Part shown: piece after piece, positions 36,868 through 45,506 of the stretch
Numbering within the stretch: position 1 is the first letter of the stretch
Layout of the letters: every line of letters starts with the position of its first letter
Source of the DNA: JALHMI01 sp964598535
Lineage (GTDB): Bacteria; Planctomycetota; Planctomycetia; Pirellulales; PALSA-1355
NCBI GenBank assembly: GCA_964598535.1
Contig: CAZRCI010000007.1
Location: 62,001-126,000, forward strand
Direction: 5' to 3'
Length of the DNA stretch: 64,000 bases
The notes under the pieces: generated by a model
Told to the model about the DNA's origin: nothing
The model's input: the letters and a program-made list of their open reading frames with translations, nothing else
Databases searched by the model: none
Made by a program: the position numbers and the translations under genes

Positions 36868-39033
36868 TCAGCCTTTGCCGGGAGGAAAAGCCTCGCCGGG
36901 GACAGCGGCCCCCCGGTCCAGATAGCCCAACTGGGAAAGTCGTTCGATCAGCCGCCGAGCAATCGCCCCGGCCGCAGTCGAGCCACTACCACCATGTTCC
37001 AGCACGACAACAAAAGCATAACGGGGCTCATCCGCCGGAACGTAGCCAGCGAACCAGGCATGGTCCGGCTGTTTACCGCCGGATTGCGCCGTGCCTGTTT
37101 TGCCGGCGACTGAGATAGCCGGCGTGCGGACCGTTTGAAACGCGGTGCCCGTCGGATCGGCGACAACCATTTCCAGCCCGCGGCGCACGGCGGCGAGCGT
37201 CTCCGCATCGAGTCCTGCGATGCGCGATGGGGCGCGGGTCGATGCCTGCGGCGTAGAATCCTGCTTCGTGGCTATCGTTTGGCTGCGTGTAAACCTGGGT
37301 TCGAGCAGCTCTCCCCCGTTGGCGATCGCGGCATACAAACGGAGCACCTGGAGCGGGGTGGCCGTGAGCGTCTCTTGTCCAATGGCGAGGGTTTGGATGG
37401 AATCGCCGGACCTCAGTTCGGAAGGCAACGGTAAATGTCCGCCCCCCACACCGAAGCCAAAGCGGCGTGCCCAGGCCACCAGAGGCTCGGCGCCAAGCCG
37501 GGTAGCGTGTTGAAAGAAATAGACGTTACAGCTTTGTGCCAGCGCGCCGGCAAGATCCAGTTCGCCGTGACCAATGCCATGCTGGCGAAAGAGCTGGCAG
37601 CGCATCCGATCGGGCTCGTTCAGATAGCCCTGGCAACGAAACGTGGTATCAGCGCGGACGATTCCGTGTTCGAGCAGGGCGATCGCGACCAGGGGCTTGA
37701 AGACCGATCCTGGCGGCAACTCCATCCGGAGCGCACGATCGAAGAGCGGTTGCCGAGGATCCGAGAGCACGGCTTCGACCTGGGGATCGCCGGTGGCAAA
37801 CCAATTGGGATCGAAACGAGGCTGACTGGCCGAGGCGAGAACTTCTCCGGAATGCACGTCCATGACCAATACGGCGCCGCCGCGCGGCGCTTCGGCGTCT
37901 TCGACCGCGGAATACAGACGCCGGTCAAATCGTTCGAGTAGCTGTTCGGCGGACGCCTGTAGCTCCGCGTCGATCGTCAGCACCACGTCACTGCCAACTC
38001 GGGCACGGCGCTCGATCGTCGTTTCGATCAATTCTCCGCGGCGATTGCTCAAACGGCGCAAGGAACCCGGCGTACCCGATAACCGGCCATCGAATTGTTT
38101 TTCGATTCCCATGAGTCCCTGGACGGCCGTGGCCGAGTTATCCGGAGCGCCCGCGACCGATGTCGCTTGGGCCGCGGCAAGCGTTCCGACATGACCGATC
38201 AGGTTCGACGCCAGCAACTCGCGCGGGTAATGCCGCCGTGTGTACGGCACGATCCGGACACCAGGAAACGTGGCCGGAGACGATTCGATTCGCCGCGCGA
38301 TGTCAGGTGAGATTTGATCGACAACCCGGTGATAGGTCACTTGCTCGGCGATGGCGATATCCGCCGGGGGGAGCGCGGCGGGCGGAGCAAACAAACCCGC
38401 AAGCACCGCATGAAACGAGAGCTCCTGCTCGTCGGGCACGGTGGAAGTCTGCTCCGCGAAACGTTGTTGGCGGCGCTGGTTCACCGTGACCGCCATCCGC
38501 TCGACACGGCGTTGGATGTGTGCGGTGCGCCGCTGCCAGTTCTCGATGCCAAGGCCGCAAGCAGCGGCGAGCCGTTTATGCAATTCGCCAATCTCGGCGC
38601 GAACCTCGTCCACGGCGCCGTTCAGCGCCGCGGCATCGTGGCGTTTTGCGCGAGGAAGCCTGGCAACGGCCTGTCGATGCAGCCATCGGGGGTCGAGTGG
38701 TGACTGCAAGTAGCGATAGTGTACGGCAAGCGACTTGGCCTGATAGTCGAGGGCCAACACTTCGCCGAAACGATCCGTGATCCGGCCACGTTCAGCCGCA
38801 ATGGGCTCCATCTCGACGCGCGGAGCATGGGCGGCCTGCCGAAAGGCCTCGCCGTGCCGTGCCTGTAGCAGGATCGCCCGCGTAAGGATCAAGGCCAACG
38901 CCACCGAATAGGCGACCAATAGCCAGCGCAAACGATGCTTGGGCCGCGAGCCTAGCGCCGGCTGCAGCGAGTCACTGGCCAGCTCGCGCCAATCCAGCTC
39001 GCGCCGCTCAATTTCGTCCACGGAGAGCTGCAT
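36868..39033 (-). CDS. mrdA: Penicillin-binding protein 2 (class B transpeptidase)
   Basis: A 721-residue class B PBP. A cytoplasmic N-terminus and one membrane helix (about 36-55) lead to a dimerisation domain, then the transpeptidase domain. Its motifs are intact: SVFK with catalytic Ser443, SCN (501-503) and KTG (645-647). It cross-links peptidoglycan in the periplasm during side-wall growth. Position directly after mreB (25 bases) identifies it as the elongation enzyme rather than FtsI. Planctomycetes were long thought to lack peptidoglycan; this gene argues that this organism has the elongation machinery. No RodA (SEDS) gene is adjacent. Confidence 0.92.
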   Translation of the reverse strand: MQLSVDEIERRELDWRELASDSLQPALGSRPKHRLRWLLVAYSVALALILTRAILLQARHGEAFRQAAHAPRVEMEPIAAERGRITDRFGEVLALDYQAKSLAVHYRYLQSPLDPRWLHRQAVARLPRAKRHDAAALNGAVDEVRAEIGELHKRLAAACGLGIENWQRRTAHIQRRVERMAVTVNQRRQQRFAEQTSTVPDEQELSFHAVLAGLFAPPAALPPADIAIAEQVTYHRVVDQISPDIARRIESSPATFPGVRIVPYTRRHYPRELLASNLIGHVGTLAAAQATSVAGAPDNSATAVQGLMGIEKQFDGRLSGTPGSLRRLSNRRGELIETTIERRARVGSDVVLTIDAELQASAEQLLERFDRRLYSAVEDAEAPRGGAVLVMDVHSGEVLASASQPRFDPNWFATGDPQVEAVLSDPRQPLFDRALRMELPPGSVFKPLVAIALLEHGIVRADTTFRCQGYLNEPDRMRCQLFRQHGIGHGELDLAGALAQSCNVYFFQHATRLGAEPLVAWARRFGFGVGGGHLPLPSELRSGDSIQTLAIGQETLTATPLQVLRLYAAIANGGELLEPRFTRSQTIATKQDSTPQASTRAPSRIAGLDAETLAAVRRGLEMVVADPTGTAFQTVRTPAISVAGKTGTAQSGGKQPDHAWFAGYVPADEPRYAFVVVLEHGGSGSTAAGAIARRLIERLSQLGYLDRGAAVPGEAFPPGKG

Positions 39034-39058
39034 GACCCATTGCCACGGAGTAAGGCGA

Positions 39059-40105
39059 TCACACGTCGTCGCTCGATTGCATCACACCACGCCAGCGATC
39101 CAAATTCTGCAAGCAGATGGATGTTCCTCGGGCGACCGCCGTGAGCGGGTCTCCGCAGAGGCGAACCGCGAGCCCTGTCTGCACGGTGAGGAACTCATCG
39201 AGCCCAGGCATTAGGGATCCGCCGCCGGCGAGCACCAGTCCGCCGTCGATCAGGTCGGCGACCATCTCGGTGCCGCACTCATCGAGCGTGGTCTTGATGG
39301 CATCCACGATCTGCGCGAGCGGAACGGCCAATGCCTCGCGAACTTCTTCGCTGGTGACGGTGGCCTTGCGTGGCAGCCGGCTGATCGCGTCCACGCCGCG
39401 TACTTCGTCGGAGAGCTCGGTCGCCAGCGGAGCGGCGCTGCCGATGCTGATTCTCAGGGTCTCGGCCGCGAGCGGAGCGACTCGCAAGGCGTAGTGCCTG
39501 CGCAAGTAGTCGACGATCGCGCGGTCCATGGCGTCGCCGCCCACGCGAATCGATTGCTGGGAGACGATTTCTCCGAGGCTCAGCACGGCAACCTCGGTGG
39601 TGCCGCCGCCGATATCGCAAATCATGCTGGCCACGGGCTCGGCCACGGGCAGTCCCGCGCCGACGGCGGCGGCCTGGCTTTCGGAGATAATCAGGACTTC
39701 GCGTGCTCCGGCCCGCTGCATGCTATTGAAGACCGCCCGTCGTTCGACGGGGGTGATACAGGCGGGGACGGCTACCAACACCCGCGGCCGGCCGCGCCAT
39801 CCGCCGCCCTGTGCTTTGCGAAGAAAATAGCGAAGCATAGCTTCGCAGAGGCGGTAGTCCTGGATGACACCGTCGCCCAGCGGCCTGACGACGGCGATCG
39901 ACTGCGGTGTTTTGCCTTGCATTTGATGGGCGAGGCGTCCCACGGCGCAACCGCCAGCCAAGATGCGGCTGGTGCCTTCGGCAACGGCAACCACCGAGGG
40001 TTCATTCAAGACGAGGCCTTCGCCCACAACGCTGATTAGCGTGTTGGCCGTGCCGAGATCAATCGCCAGGTCCGAGCCCAGCAGTCCGCGTAGACGGTGG
40101 AGCAT
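39059..40105 (-). CDS. mreB: MreB-family rod-shape actin
   Basis: A 348-residue bacterial actin. Phosphate loops DLGTANTLI and GGGTTEVAVLSLG, and the adenosine-binding segment LAGGGSLMPGLDEFL, are all visible. The interior follows the MreB pattern (VRPLGDGVIQDYRLCEAMLRYF; VLVAVPACITPVERRAV; REVLIISESQAAAVGAGLPV). It should polymerise under the inner membrane and direct PBP2 and its partners. It sits in a minus-strand operon: coiled-coil protein, small membrane protein, mreB, PBP2. A canonical mreC/mreD pair is missing. Some MreB surface residues differ from rod-shaped model bacteria, so cell shape cannot be deduced. Confidence 0.93.
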   Translation of the reverse strand: MLHRLRGLLGSDLAIDLGTANTLISVVGEGLVLNEPSVVAVAEGTSRILAGGCAVGRLAHQMQGKTPQSIAVVRPLGDGVIQDYRLCEAMLRYFLRKAQGGGWRGRPRVLVAVPACITPVERRAVFNSMQRAGAREVLIISESQAAAVGAGLPVAEPVASMICDIGGGTTEVAVLSLGEIVSQQSIRVGGDAMDRAIVDYLRRHYALRVAPLAAETLRISIGSAAPLATELSDEVRGVDAISRLPRKATVTSEEVREALAVPLAQIVDAIKTTLDECGTEMVADLIDGGLVLAGGGSLMPGLDEFLTVQTGLAVRLCGDPLTAVARGTSICLQNLDRWRGVMQSSDDV

Positions 40106-40166
40106 CCTTGCTCCCGGTAGGAGGTTTGATGAACTTCTTGTGTGGAACTTCCGTGAAACCGAGCGG

Positions 40167-40475
40167 TTAGCGCGCCTTGAAGTTGAATTCGTAGGCGCTC
40201 ATCTCGGCGTACAGGCAAATGCAGCCGACGACGATGGCAACGAACGACAGCACCAGGAGCGCCGTGTAGATGTTGGCGGACGGCTTTTCGACAATGACAC
40301 CACGACCGCTAGCGGCGGCCGATGCTTTGGCGGCTTTGGCGGCAGCCTTGGCAGCGGCTTTCTCGGCCGCGGCGGCAGCCTTGGCGGCCTTCTTGTCGGC
40401 CTTGGCAGGCTTCGCGGCGTCGGCGGCTTCGGCGTCCTTCTTCTTACCCGACTTTAAACCGAGTGGCGACATCAT
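40167..40475 (-). CDS. Small single-pass membrane protein with Lys/Ala-rich N-terminus
   Basis: A 102-residue protein whose ATG (40475) overlaps the end of the coiled-coil gene by 32 bases in another frame, so the two are coupled. Residues about 10-55 are almost only Lys and Ala (KKAAKAAAAAEKAAAKAAAK), likely a long helix. After a short linker (SGRGVIVEKPSANIY) comes one membrane helix (about 70-92, TALLVLSFVAIVVGCICLYA). The charged segment would be cytoplasmic. It occupies the place of mreD between the MreC-like gene and mreB, but has one helix rather than five, so it is not a canonical MreD. Confidence 0.8.
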   Translation of the reverse strand: MMSPLGLKSGKKKDAEAADAAKPAKADKKAAKAAAAAEKAAAKAAAKAAKASAAASGRGVIVEKPSANIYTALLVLSFVAIVVGCICLYAEMSAYEFNFKAR

Positions 40476-41274
40476 CGTCTTTCTGAATAATGCCCTTCTT
40501 GTAGCCCGGAATAATTCGTCCGACGGCGCGATCGCTGGTGGCATGGAGAACCTCCATGCGGCCCAGGTATTTGCTACCGCGGAAGATCTCGAGCGTGTGT
40601 CCCGAATGCAAACCGTCATCGCTTCCCAGCGAGATCTCCAGCATGTTGTCACGATTGATGGCAAGCACCTTGCCGCGTAGTTGCGGGGGCAAACCATCGA
40701 CGGACATGTCTTTATGCAACCCGTGGCGATCGAGCACCAGATTGGCGGAAGCCAGCTGGGCGGCCAATTGGATACGTCGTTCCTCGAGGCGGCGAACTTC
40801 GCCTTTTGCCTGGTGAATTTGATCGGTGAGCTCAACGGTCCGCTCAAAGTCCTTGTCGCGTTGATCCTGCGTGAGGCGAATCTCGCCCCGCAATCCATCA
40901 ACTTCCTTCGTCAAGCGAGCGAGGTTCTGTTGCGCGGTGTCGAGCGCGGCCACGGCTTCCTTATCCTTCACGAGCAGTGCGTCGCGCTGCTTGGTGAGTT
41001 CGTCACGCTGGGTGGCTAACTCGTTTCGCTCCGTCTCCAACTTGGCCAGGGCGTTCTTTCGTGACTCCTGCTCGGCGGCCAACTCTTTTTCGAGCTTTGC
41101 TTTCTCCGCTTCGCGTTCGGCAAGCGTCGTTTGCAGGTTTTGCACCCGCTGCGCTTCGGCGGCGGCTTTCTCCTTCCAATTCTGATGCGTACCGTACACG
41201 GCAACGGCAAACGACATAAAAACCAGACTCATCGCGAAGATCAGCACGACGAAAATTTTGCCGATGAAGTTCAT
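40444..41274 (-). CDS. Membrane-anchored coiled-coil protein, MreC-like architecture
   Basis: A 276-residue protein. Residues about 5-28 form a membrane helix (IFVVLIFAMSLVFMSFAVAV). From about 30 to 175 there is a long coiled coil rich in Glu, Lys, Gln and Ala. The C-terminal 95 residues are beta-rich: LRGKVLAINRDNMLEISLGS, DGLHSGHTLEIFRGSKYLGR, then TSDRAVGRIIPG. Helix, coiled coil and beta domain in this order are the plan of MreC, and the phrase pattern 'isLGS.DGl..G..l.i' resembles its first beta domain. It is first in the operon with mreB and PBP2, where mreC belongs. Sequence similarity to MreC is too weak by eye to name it so. Confidence 0.82.
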   Translation of the reverse strand: MNFIGKIFVVLIFAMSLVFMSFAVAVYGTHQNWKEKAAAEAQRVQNLQTTLAEREAEKAKLEKELAAEQESRKNALAKLETERNELATQRDELTKQRDALLVKDKEAVAALDTAQQNLARLTKEVDGLRGEIRLTQDQRDKDFERTVELTDQIHQAKGEVRRLEERRIQLAAQLASANLVLDRHGLHKDMSVDGLPPQLRGKVLAINRDNMLEISLGSDDGLHSGHTLEIFRGSKYLGRMEVLHATSDRAVGRIIPGYKKGIIQKDDDVATRFKVG

Positions 41275-41778
41275 AGCGTGTTTTCCACAAGCACACTAGC
41301 CGAGCTGCGCCACTGTTCTCTGGTCCGGGGGGTTCAGCCCTGGCTTAGCAGTTTCGATAGTGTGAGACGGGGAGAAATTCCTGGAAACGCGATAGGAGGG
41401 CCCACGCCGAAGTGCCAATGCCTTCTCTCGCTTGTCCTGCCGGAGACACAAGTCACGGCAGCGACAGGAGATAACACGGTCCGCCGGGCCAGCCCCCAGT
41501 ATAAATTGACCGCGTTTGCCAAGTCAATCAAATTGTTTCACTTCTGGTAGAGTACGGGCTCTGGGAAGGCCCTACAGCCGGCTTCCATGCGAAAATCCCC
41601 GACTATTTCTCGCAATGAGCCGGTTGGGCGTCCGCGTTGAAGGCCCACATTTATTTGCGGGGGCGGGAGCCATACACCATTTCTGTTTCCGTGTAACGGC
41701 TTTCTGCGTAACGGCGAGCCAGCCACGAGTCGCAGCCGCAAGGCCCGTCCTGCCACCCTGGAACTTTCAGGGCCAAGG
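41275..41778. other. Leader and promoter region of the mreB operon
   Basis: About 500 bases between lnt and the coiled-coil gene, no protein gene supported. The promoter at 41498-41527 gives a leader of roughly 215 bases. The part between the promoter and lnt (41530-41778) shows no T-tract terminator for lnt and nothing else recognisable. Confidence 0.5.
41498..41527 (-). promoter_or_regulatory. Predicted promoter of the coiled-coil/mreB/PBP2 operon
   Basis: Minus strand: -35 TTGACT (41522-41527), 18-base spacer, -10 TATACT (41498-41503); each has five of six consensus bases. The predicted start is near 41491. Confidence 0.62.
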
Positions 41779-43431
41779 TTAAGCAGGCCGCCCGCCACGC
41801 CACCAGCCTATGACCCCAAATCCGAGGCTTGCCAGCAAGCAGAGCCCCGCCGGCCAGTCGCCAATCACCAGGTAGGGACTACGGCGTGAATCGAGCCGGA
41901 TGCGATCGACCAGGACGACGGTATCGCGCCGCGGGCCCTGCTGGAGAATGCGGCCATTGGAGTCGATCGAGGCCGAAAAGCCGGTGTTGGCCGCAATCAG
42001 AAAGGGCTTTCGGCATTCGATCGCCCGGAACACGGCGCAGGCCAAATGCATGTCGAGTTCCGCCGACCCCCAAAACCAACCATCGTTGGTCAGGTTCACC
42101 AGCACGTCGGGCTCCTGATCCGCGGCACGCAATGCGGCGACCTGCCGGCGCACGAAGTGTGGCAGCGTGTTTTCGTAACAGATGTTCGGAGCGTAACGCA
42201 CGCCTTCGCTCTCCATGCACACGGGCCCTGCGCCGGGGGTTGACCCGCCATGCAACGGCGTCAGCTTGTAGAGCCAGGGGAACCAGTCCGCGAACCACAC
42301 GTATTCGCCAAACGGCACCAGGTGGCATTTGTCGTAACGGTTCACCACGGCGCCGTTTCGATCCGTGAGCAACGCCGTGTTGTAGGCGTCGACGCCCCCG
42401 GGTTTGTAGTACCACGTATCGATGCCGATTAGAAATGGTGAAGCGAGCGGCGCCACCAATTGCGAAACATTGCGCCGGGCAACGGCTTTCGCCTCGTCAA
42501 CGGTCCAGGTCACGCCGGGCGGAGGACGATAGTCCGGCGCAAACACGCGCCAGGCATCGCGAAACATCGTCTCGGGCCAGACCACGAGATCAAATGGTCC
42601 ATGACGCTCAACGGCATCGCGCGTCAGTCCGTAGTATTGATCGTGAATCATCTGGGCTTCCTGAGGATCGTGCTTCATGTCGATGTCGATCGAGCCCTGC
42701 ACGAGCGCCACGGTTGGACCGGGCGACGTCGTGGGCTGAGCAAGCCGCCAATCGCCATATGCCCCAACGGCCATGAATATTGCCGCAAGCGGAACGAGCG
42801 GCCACCAGACGATGCGTCCACCCGGGGTAAAGAACATCCGCCCCAAACACGCGCCCGCAAACACGATCAAGAAGCTGACCGCGTAACTGCCCGCCAGATC
42901 GCTGATTTGCAGGACCATCGGCGCCCGGTACTGCGTGTGAGCGAGCGCTCCCATGTTGAAGCCGGTCAGCAGATGCGCGCGGGCAAATTCGAGTCCGGTC
43001 CATACGACCGGAGTGGCAACGATGACCGAAACGTTGAGCGTGTGCACGGCGGATCGGCTGAGCGCGATGAACAACGGAACGAAGAGCGCAAGGTAAAACG
43101 CGAGCGCGAGCAATCCGAAGCCTGTCGCCCAGTGAGGCAAGGTCACCCAATGAAACAGCGCAAGGTAGAACAAGAATCCCGCTAGCCAGAGCATCCGATA
43201 AGGGCGTTTGCCACCCAGCGCCGGCCGCATGATAAGCACGGCCCAGGGCACCGGAGCAAGCCAGGCGAGCGGCCACCATTCCAGTGGCGGAAAAGCCGTC
43301 CAGAGCAGAAACATCCCGAACGCCGCCATCGCGAATGGACGCCGCCACCACGGCGCGTGTCGCGACACGGCTTGTGGCGCCACGCTGGCAGCGGCGGACT
43401 CGCGACGGGGTTCGGCCTGAGCGGTTCCCAT
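41779..43431 (-). CDS. lnt: Apolipoprotein N-acyltransferase
   Basis: A 550-residue inner-membrane enzyme that adds the third acyl chain to lipoproteins. The N-terminal half has about seven membrane helices (residues 32-230). The nitrilase-like periplasmic domain carries the catalytic triad: Glu287 in VVWPETMF, Lys368 in RYDKCHLVPFGEY and Cys418 in NICYENTLPHF. A final helix (about 525-545) closes the chain. All landmarks match the family; length is a little above E. coli Lnt because of a polar N-terminal extension. The presence of lnt fits the lipoproteins seen elsewhere in the window and a two-membrane envelope. Confidence 0.96.
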   Translation of the reverse strand: MGTAQAEPRRESAAASVAPQAVSRHAPWWRRPFAMAAFGMFLLWTAFPPLEWWPLAWLAPVPWAVLIMRPALGGKRPYRMLWLAGFLFYLALFHWVTLPHWATGFGLLALAFYLALFVPLFIALSRSAVHTLNVSVIVATPVVWTGLEFARAHLLTGFNMGALAHTQYRAPMVLQISDLAGSYAVSFLIVFAGACLGRMFFTPGGRIVWWPLVPLAAIFMAVGAYGDWRLAQPTTSPGPTVALVQGSIDIDMKHDPQEAQMIHDQYYGLTRDAVERHGPFDLVVWPETMFRDAWRVFAPDYRPPPGVTWTVDEAKAVARRNVSQLVAPLASPFLIGIDTWYYKPGGVDAYNTALLTDRNGAVVNRYDKCHLVPFGEYVWFADWFPWLYKLTPLHGGSTPGAGPVCMESEGVRYAPNICYENTLPHFVRRQVAALRAADQEPDVLVNLTNDGWFWGSAELDMHLACAVFRAIECRKPFLIAANTGFSASIDSNGRILQQGPRRDTVVLVDRIRLDSRRSPYLVIGDWPAGLCLLASLGFGVIGWWRGGRPA

Positions 43432-43482
43432 ACGTTTAAGCGTAGGGAGATTCGCGCCGTTTGCCCAGAGCGATAGAAGGAC

Positions 43483-44724
43483 TTATGACAACCGGCGCAC
43501 GCGAACTTGCTCATGAGCCCGCAACGTATAATCGCCGGCAGGGAAACAGGCGAGACTATTGGCCCCGGCCCAGACGCGCAAGTCGCCCGAACCTTGCGAG
43601 CGGAGCGGCGTGACGGAGGCGGCCGTCCCCCTCTGCTCCAGGAGGCTGGCGGGGTAAAACGTCGGCCGTTCTCCGCGATGCGTGAATTCGCACGTCAGTT
43701 GAGCGAACTGCTCTTCGACCTGGAAACTTCGTCCGGCCAGCCGCGCGATTGCCGGACGCACGAACAACTCAAAGCCCACCAAGCTACTGGCTGGGTTCCC
43801 GGGTAAGCCGAACACCAGGGTCATGGAAGACGCGTCGGCGTGCCGCTTTACGCCAAACCAGAGCGGCTTTCCCGGCTTTATGCGAATCTTATGAAAGACG
43901 GGCTCCACGCCGAGCGCGTCCAAGGTCGCTGGCACGAGATCCAGCACGCCGGCCGACACGCCACCCGACAGAACGAGGATGTCGGCCTCCAGGCCGGCGG
44001 CGATTCGTTGTTCGAGGTCGCGCGTTTCATCGCGAGCGATACCGAGGCTATTGGCTTCGGCGCCGGCCGCTTGTGCGGCCGCGAGGAGCATCGGCGTATT
44101 GCTGTTGCGGATTTGCGCCGCGGCTGGCTTGAGGTTCGGGGGCACCAGCTCGTTGCCGGTCGCCAACACCGCCACGCGCGGCCGTGGAATCGCGAGCACT
44201 TCGGTGCGGCCGACTTCGGCCAGCATCCCCAACTCGATTGGCCGCAATAAGTGCCCGGCGGTGAGAACACGATCGCCACAAGCCAGGGCAGCGGCGCGGC
44301 GGACGATATTCTGCCCTGGAGCCACCACTTTCACCGGACTTAACCGCACACGTTCCGGCCCCGTGGCGGACGATTGCGACGCAATGCGTTGGGACTGCTC
44401 GACCATGACGACCGCATCGGCGCCATCCGGAAGCGGGGCTCCCGTCATGATTCGCGCCGCCGCGCCCGAAACGACCCGAACGCGCGGCACGTCTCCCGCG
44501 GTGACCTCCTCCAGCACGTCGAACTCGGCAGACCCCGCGGCAAGATCCGCGGCGACGATGGCGTAACCGTCGACAATGGATTTATCGTGAGGCGGCGAAT
44601 CGACGTCGCTCTCGATGTCTTCGGCCAAGATCAAGCCCAGCGCGCGGTCGGCACGCATTGCCACCGGCCCGCGCGGCTGCGCGTGTGTCAGGATCCGCGC
44701 AAGTGCTTCTTCAACGCTGAGCAT
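43483..44724 (-). CDS. moeA: Molybdopterin molybdenumtransferase
   Basis: A 413-residue MoeA homologue that inserts molybdate into adenylylated molybdopterin. Visible blocks are SPPHDKSIVDGYAI (most relatives have MDGYA; Met is Val here), RIMTGAPLPDGADAVVMVEQ, VAVLATGNEL and LSGGVSAGVLDLVP. Near the C-terminus are VFGLPGNPASSLVGFELFVRPA and the beta-rich domain IV. Length and domain order are normal. It is followed upstream on the same strand by pabA (12-base gap), a pairing with no obvious metabolic link. No other molybdenum cofactor gene or molybdoenzyme is in the window. Confidence 0.94.
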   Translation of the reverse strand: MLSVEEALARILTHAQPRGPVAMRADRALGLILAEDIESDVDSPPHDKSIVDGYAIVAADLAAGSAEFDVLEEVTAGDVPRVRVVSGAAARIMTGAPLPDGADAVVMVEQSQRIASQSSATGPERVRLSPVKVVAPGQNIVRRAAALACGDRVLTAGHLLRPIELGMLAEVGRTEVLAIPRPRVAVLATGNELVPPNLKPAAAQIRNSNTPMLLAAAQAAGAEANSLGIARDETRDLEQRIAAGLEADILVLSGGVSAGVLDLVPATLDALGVEPVFHKIRIKPGKPLWFGVKRHADASSMTLVFGLPGNPASSLVGFELFVRPAIARLAGRSFQVEEQFAQLTCEFTHRGERPTFYPASLLEQRGTAASVTPLRSQGSGDLRVWAGANSLACFPAGDYTLRAHEQVRVRRLS

Positions 44725-44736
44725 TCCAGTGCTCGC

Positions 44737-45342
44737 CTAAGATCGAACGGCGACGGCGATTTCCGTCGTCAGAAATCGCTTCAAGAGCTGCGTGCCCGAA
44801 AGCGTCAGGAAGCTTTCGGGATGGAATTGCAGGCCAAACAACGGATATCGTTTGTGGCGAATGGCCATGATCTCGCGCGAGCCATCGGGCGCATCGCTCC
44901 AAGCGCTGACGATGAAATCGGGATGCAACGTGTCGGGCCGAATGACCAGGCTGTGATAGCGCGTCGCCTGGAGCGGGTTTTCAAGCCCCTCGAAAAGCCC
45001 CTGATTGTCGTGGTGGATCCAATCGGTCTTGCCGTGCATCAACCGTTTGGCGCGTACGATCGTGCCGCCCGTGGCCTGGCCGATCGATTGATGTCCCAGG
45101 CAAACTCCGAGAATGGGAATCTCGCCGGCAAAGCGTTCGACCACCGCGCAGGAGATGCCCGCCTCGTTGGGCGTGCATGGGCCCGGAGAGATGATCAGGT
45201 GCGAGGGCTTTTTCTCGGCGATCTCGTCGAGCGTGATCCGATCGTTGCGATGCACCTCGAGATCGAGCGAGGGGTCGAGCTCGCCCAACCGCTGCACGAG
45301 GTTGTAGGTAAAGGAATCGTAGTTGTCGATCAACAGAATCAT
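44737..45342 (-). CDS. pabA: Anthranilate/aminodeoxychorismate synthase glutamine amidotransferase subunit
   Basis: A 201-residue class I glutamine amidotransferase. The opening MILLIDNYDSFTYNLVQ, the oxyanion loop SPGPCTPNEAG, nucleophile Cys81 in GVCLGHQSIGQ and the His174/Glu176 pair in QFHPESFLT are complete. It gives ammonia to a chorismate-using partner (TrpE or PabB), for tryptophan or folate synthesis. The partner is not nearby, so TrpG and PabA roles cannot be separated; many bacteria use one protein for both. The upstream 160 bases are the likely promoter region. Confidence 0.94.
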   Translation of the reverse strand: MILLIDNYDSFTYNLVQRLGELDPSLDLEVHRNDRITLDEIAEKKPSHLIISPGPCTPNEAGISCAVVERFAGEIPILGVCLGHQSIGQATGGTIVRAKRLMHGKTDWIHHDNQGLFEGLENPLQATRYHSLVIRPDTLHPDFIVSAWSDAPDGSREIMAIRHKRYPLFGLQFHPESFLTLSGTQLLKRFLTTEIAVAVRS

Positions 45343-45506
45343 GGCAACAGGATCATCGAGTTACGTCGCGGGGGCGATTGGAGCGAGAGCATTGTATTCG
45401 ACACCGGGCAACCGGCTCCTTCAGTATATCACGGGCGGCAACGGACGCGGCTCGCGCGGCGTTCGATACCCGGCGAGTAGCTCGATTGTCACCGCACACA
45501 CTTCGC

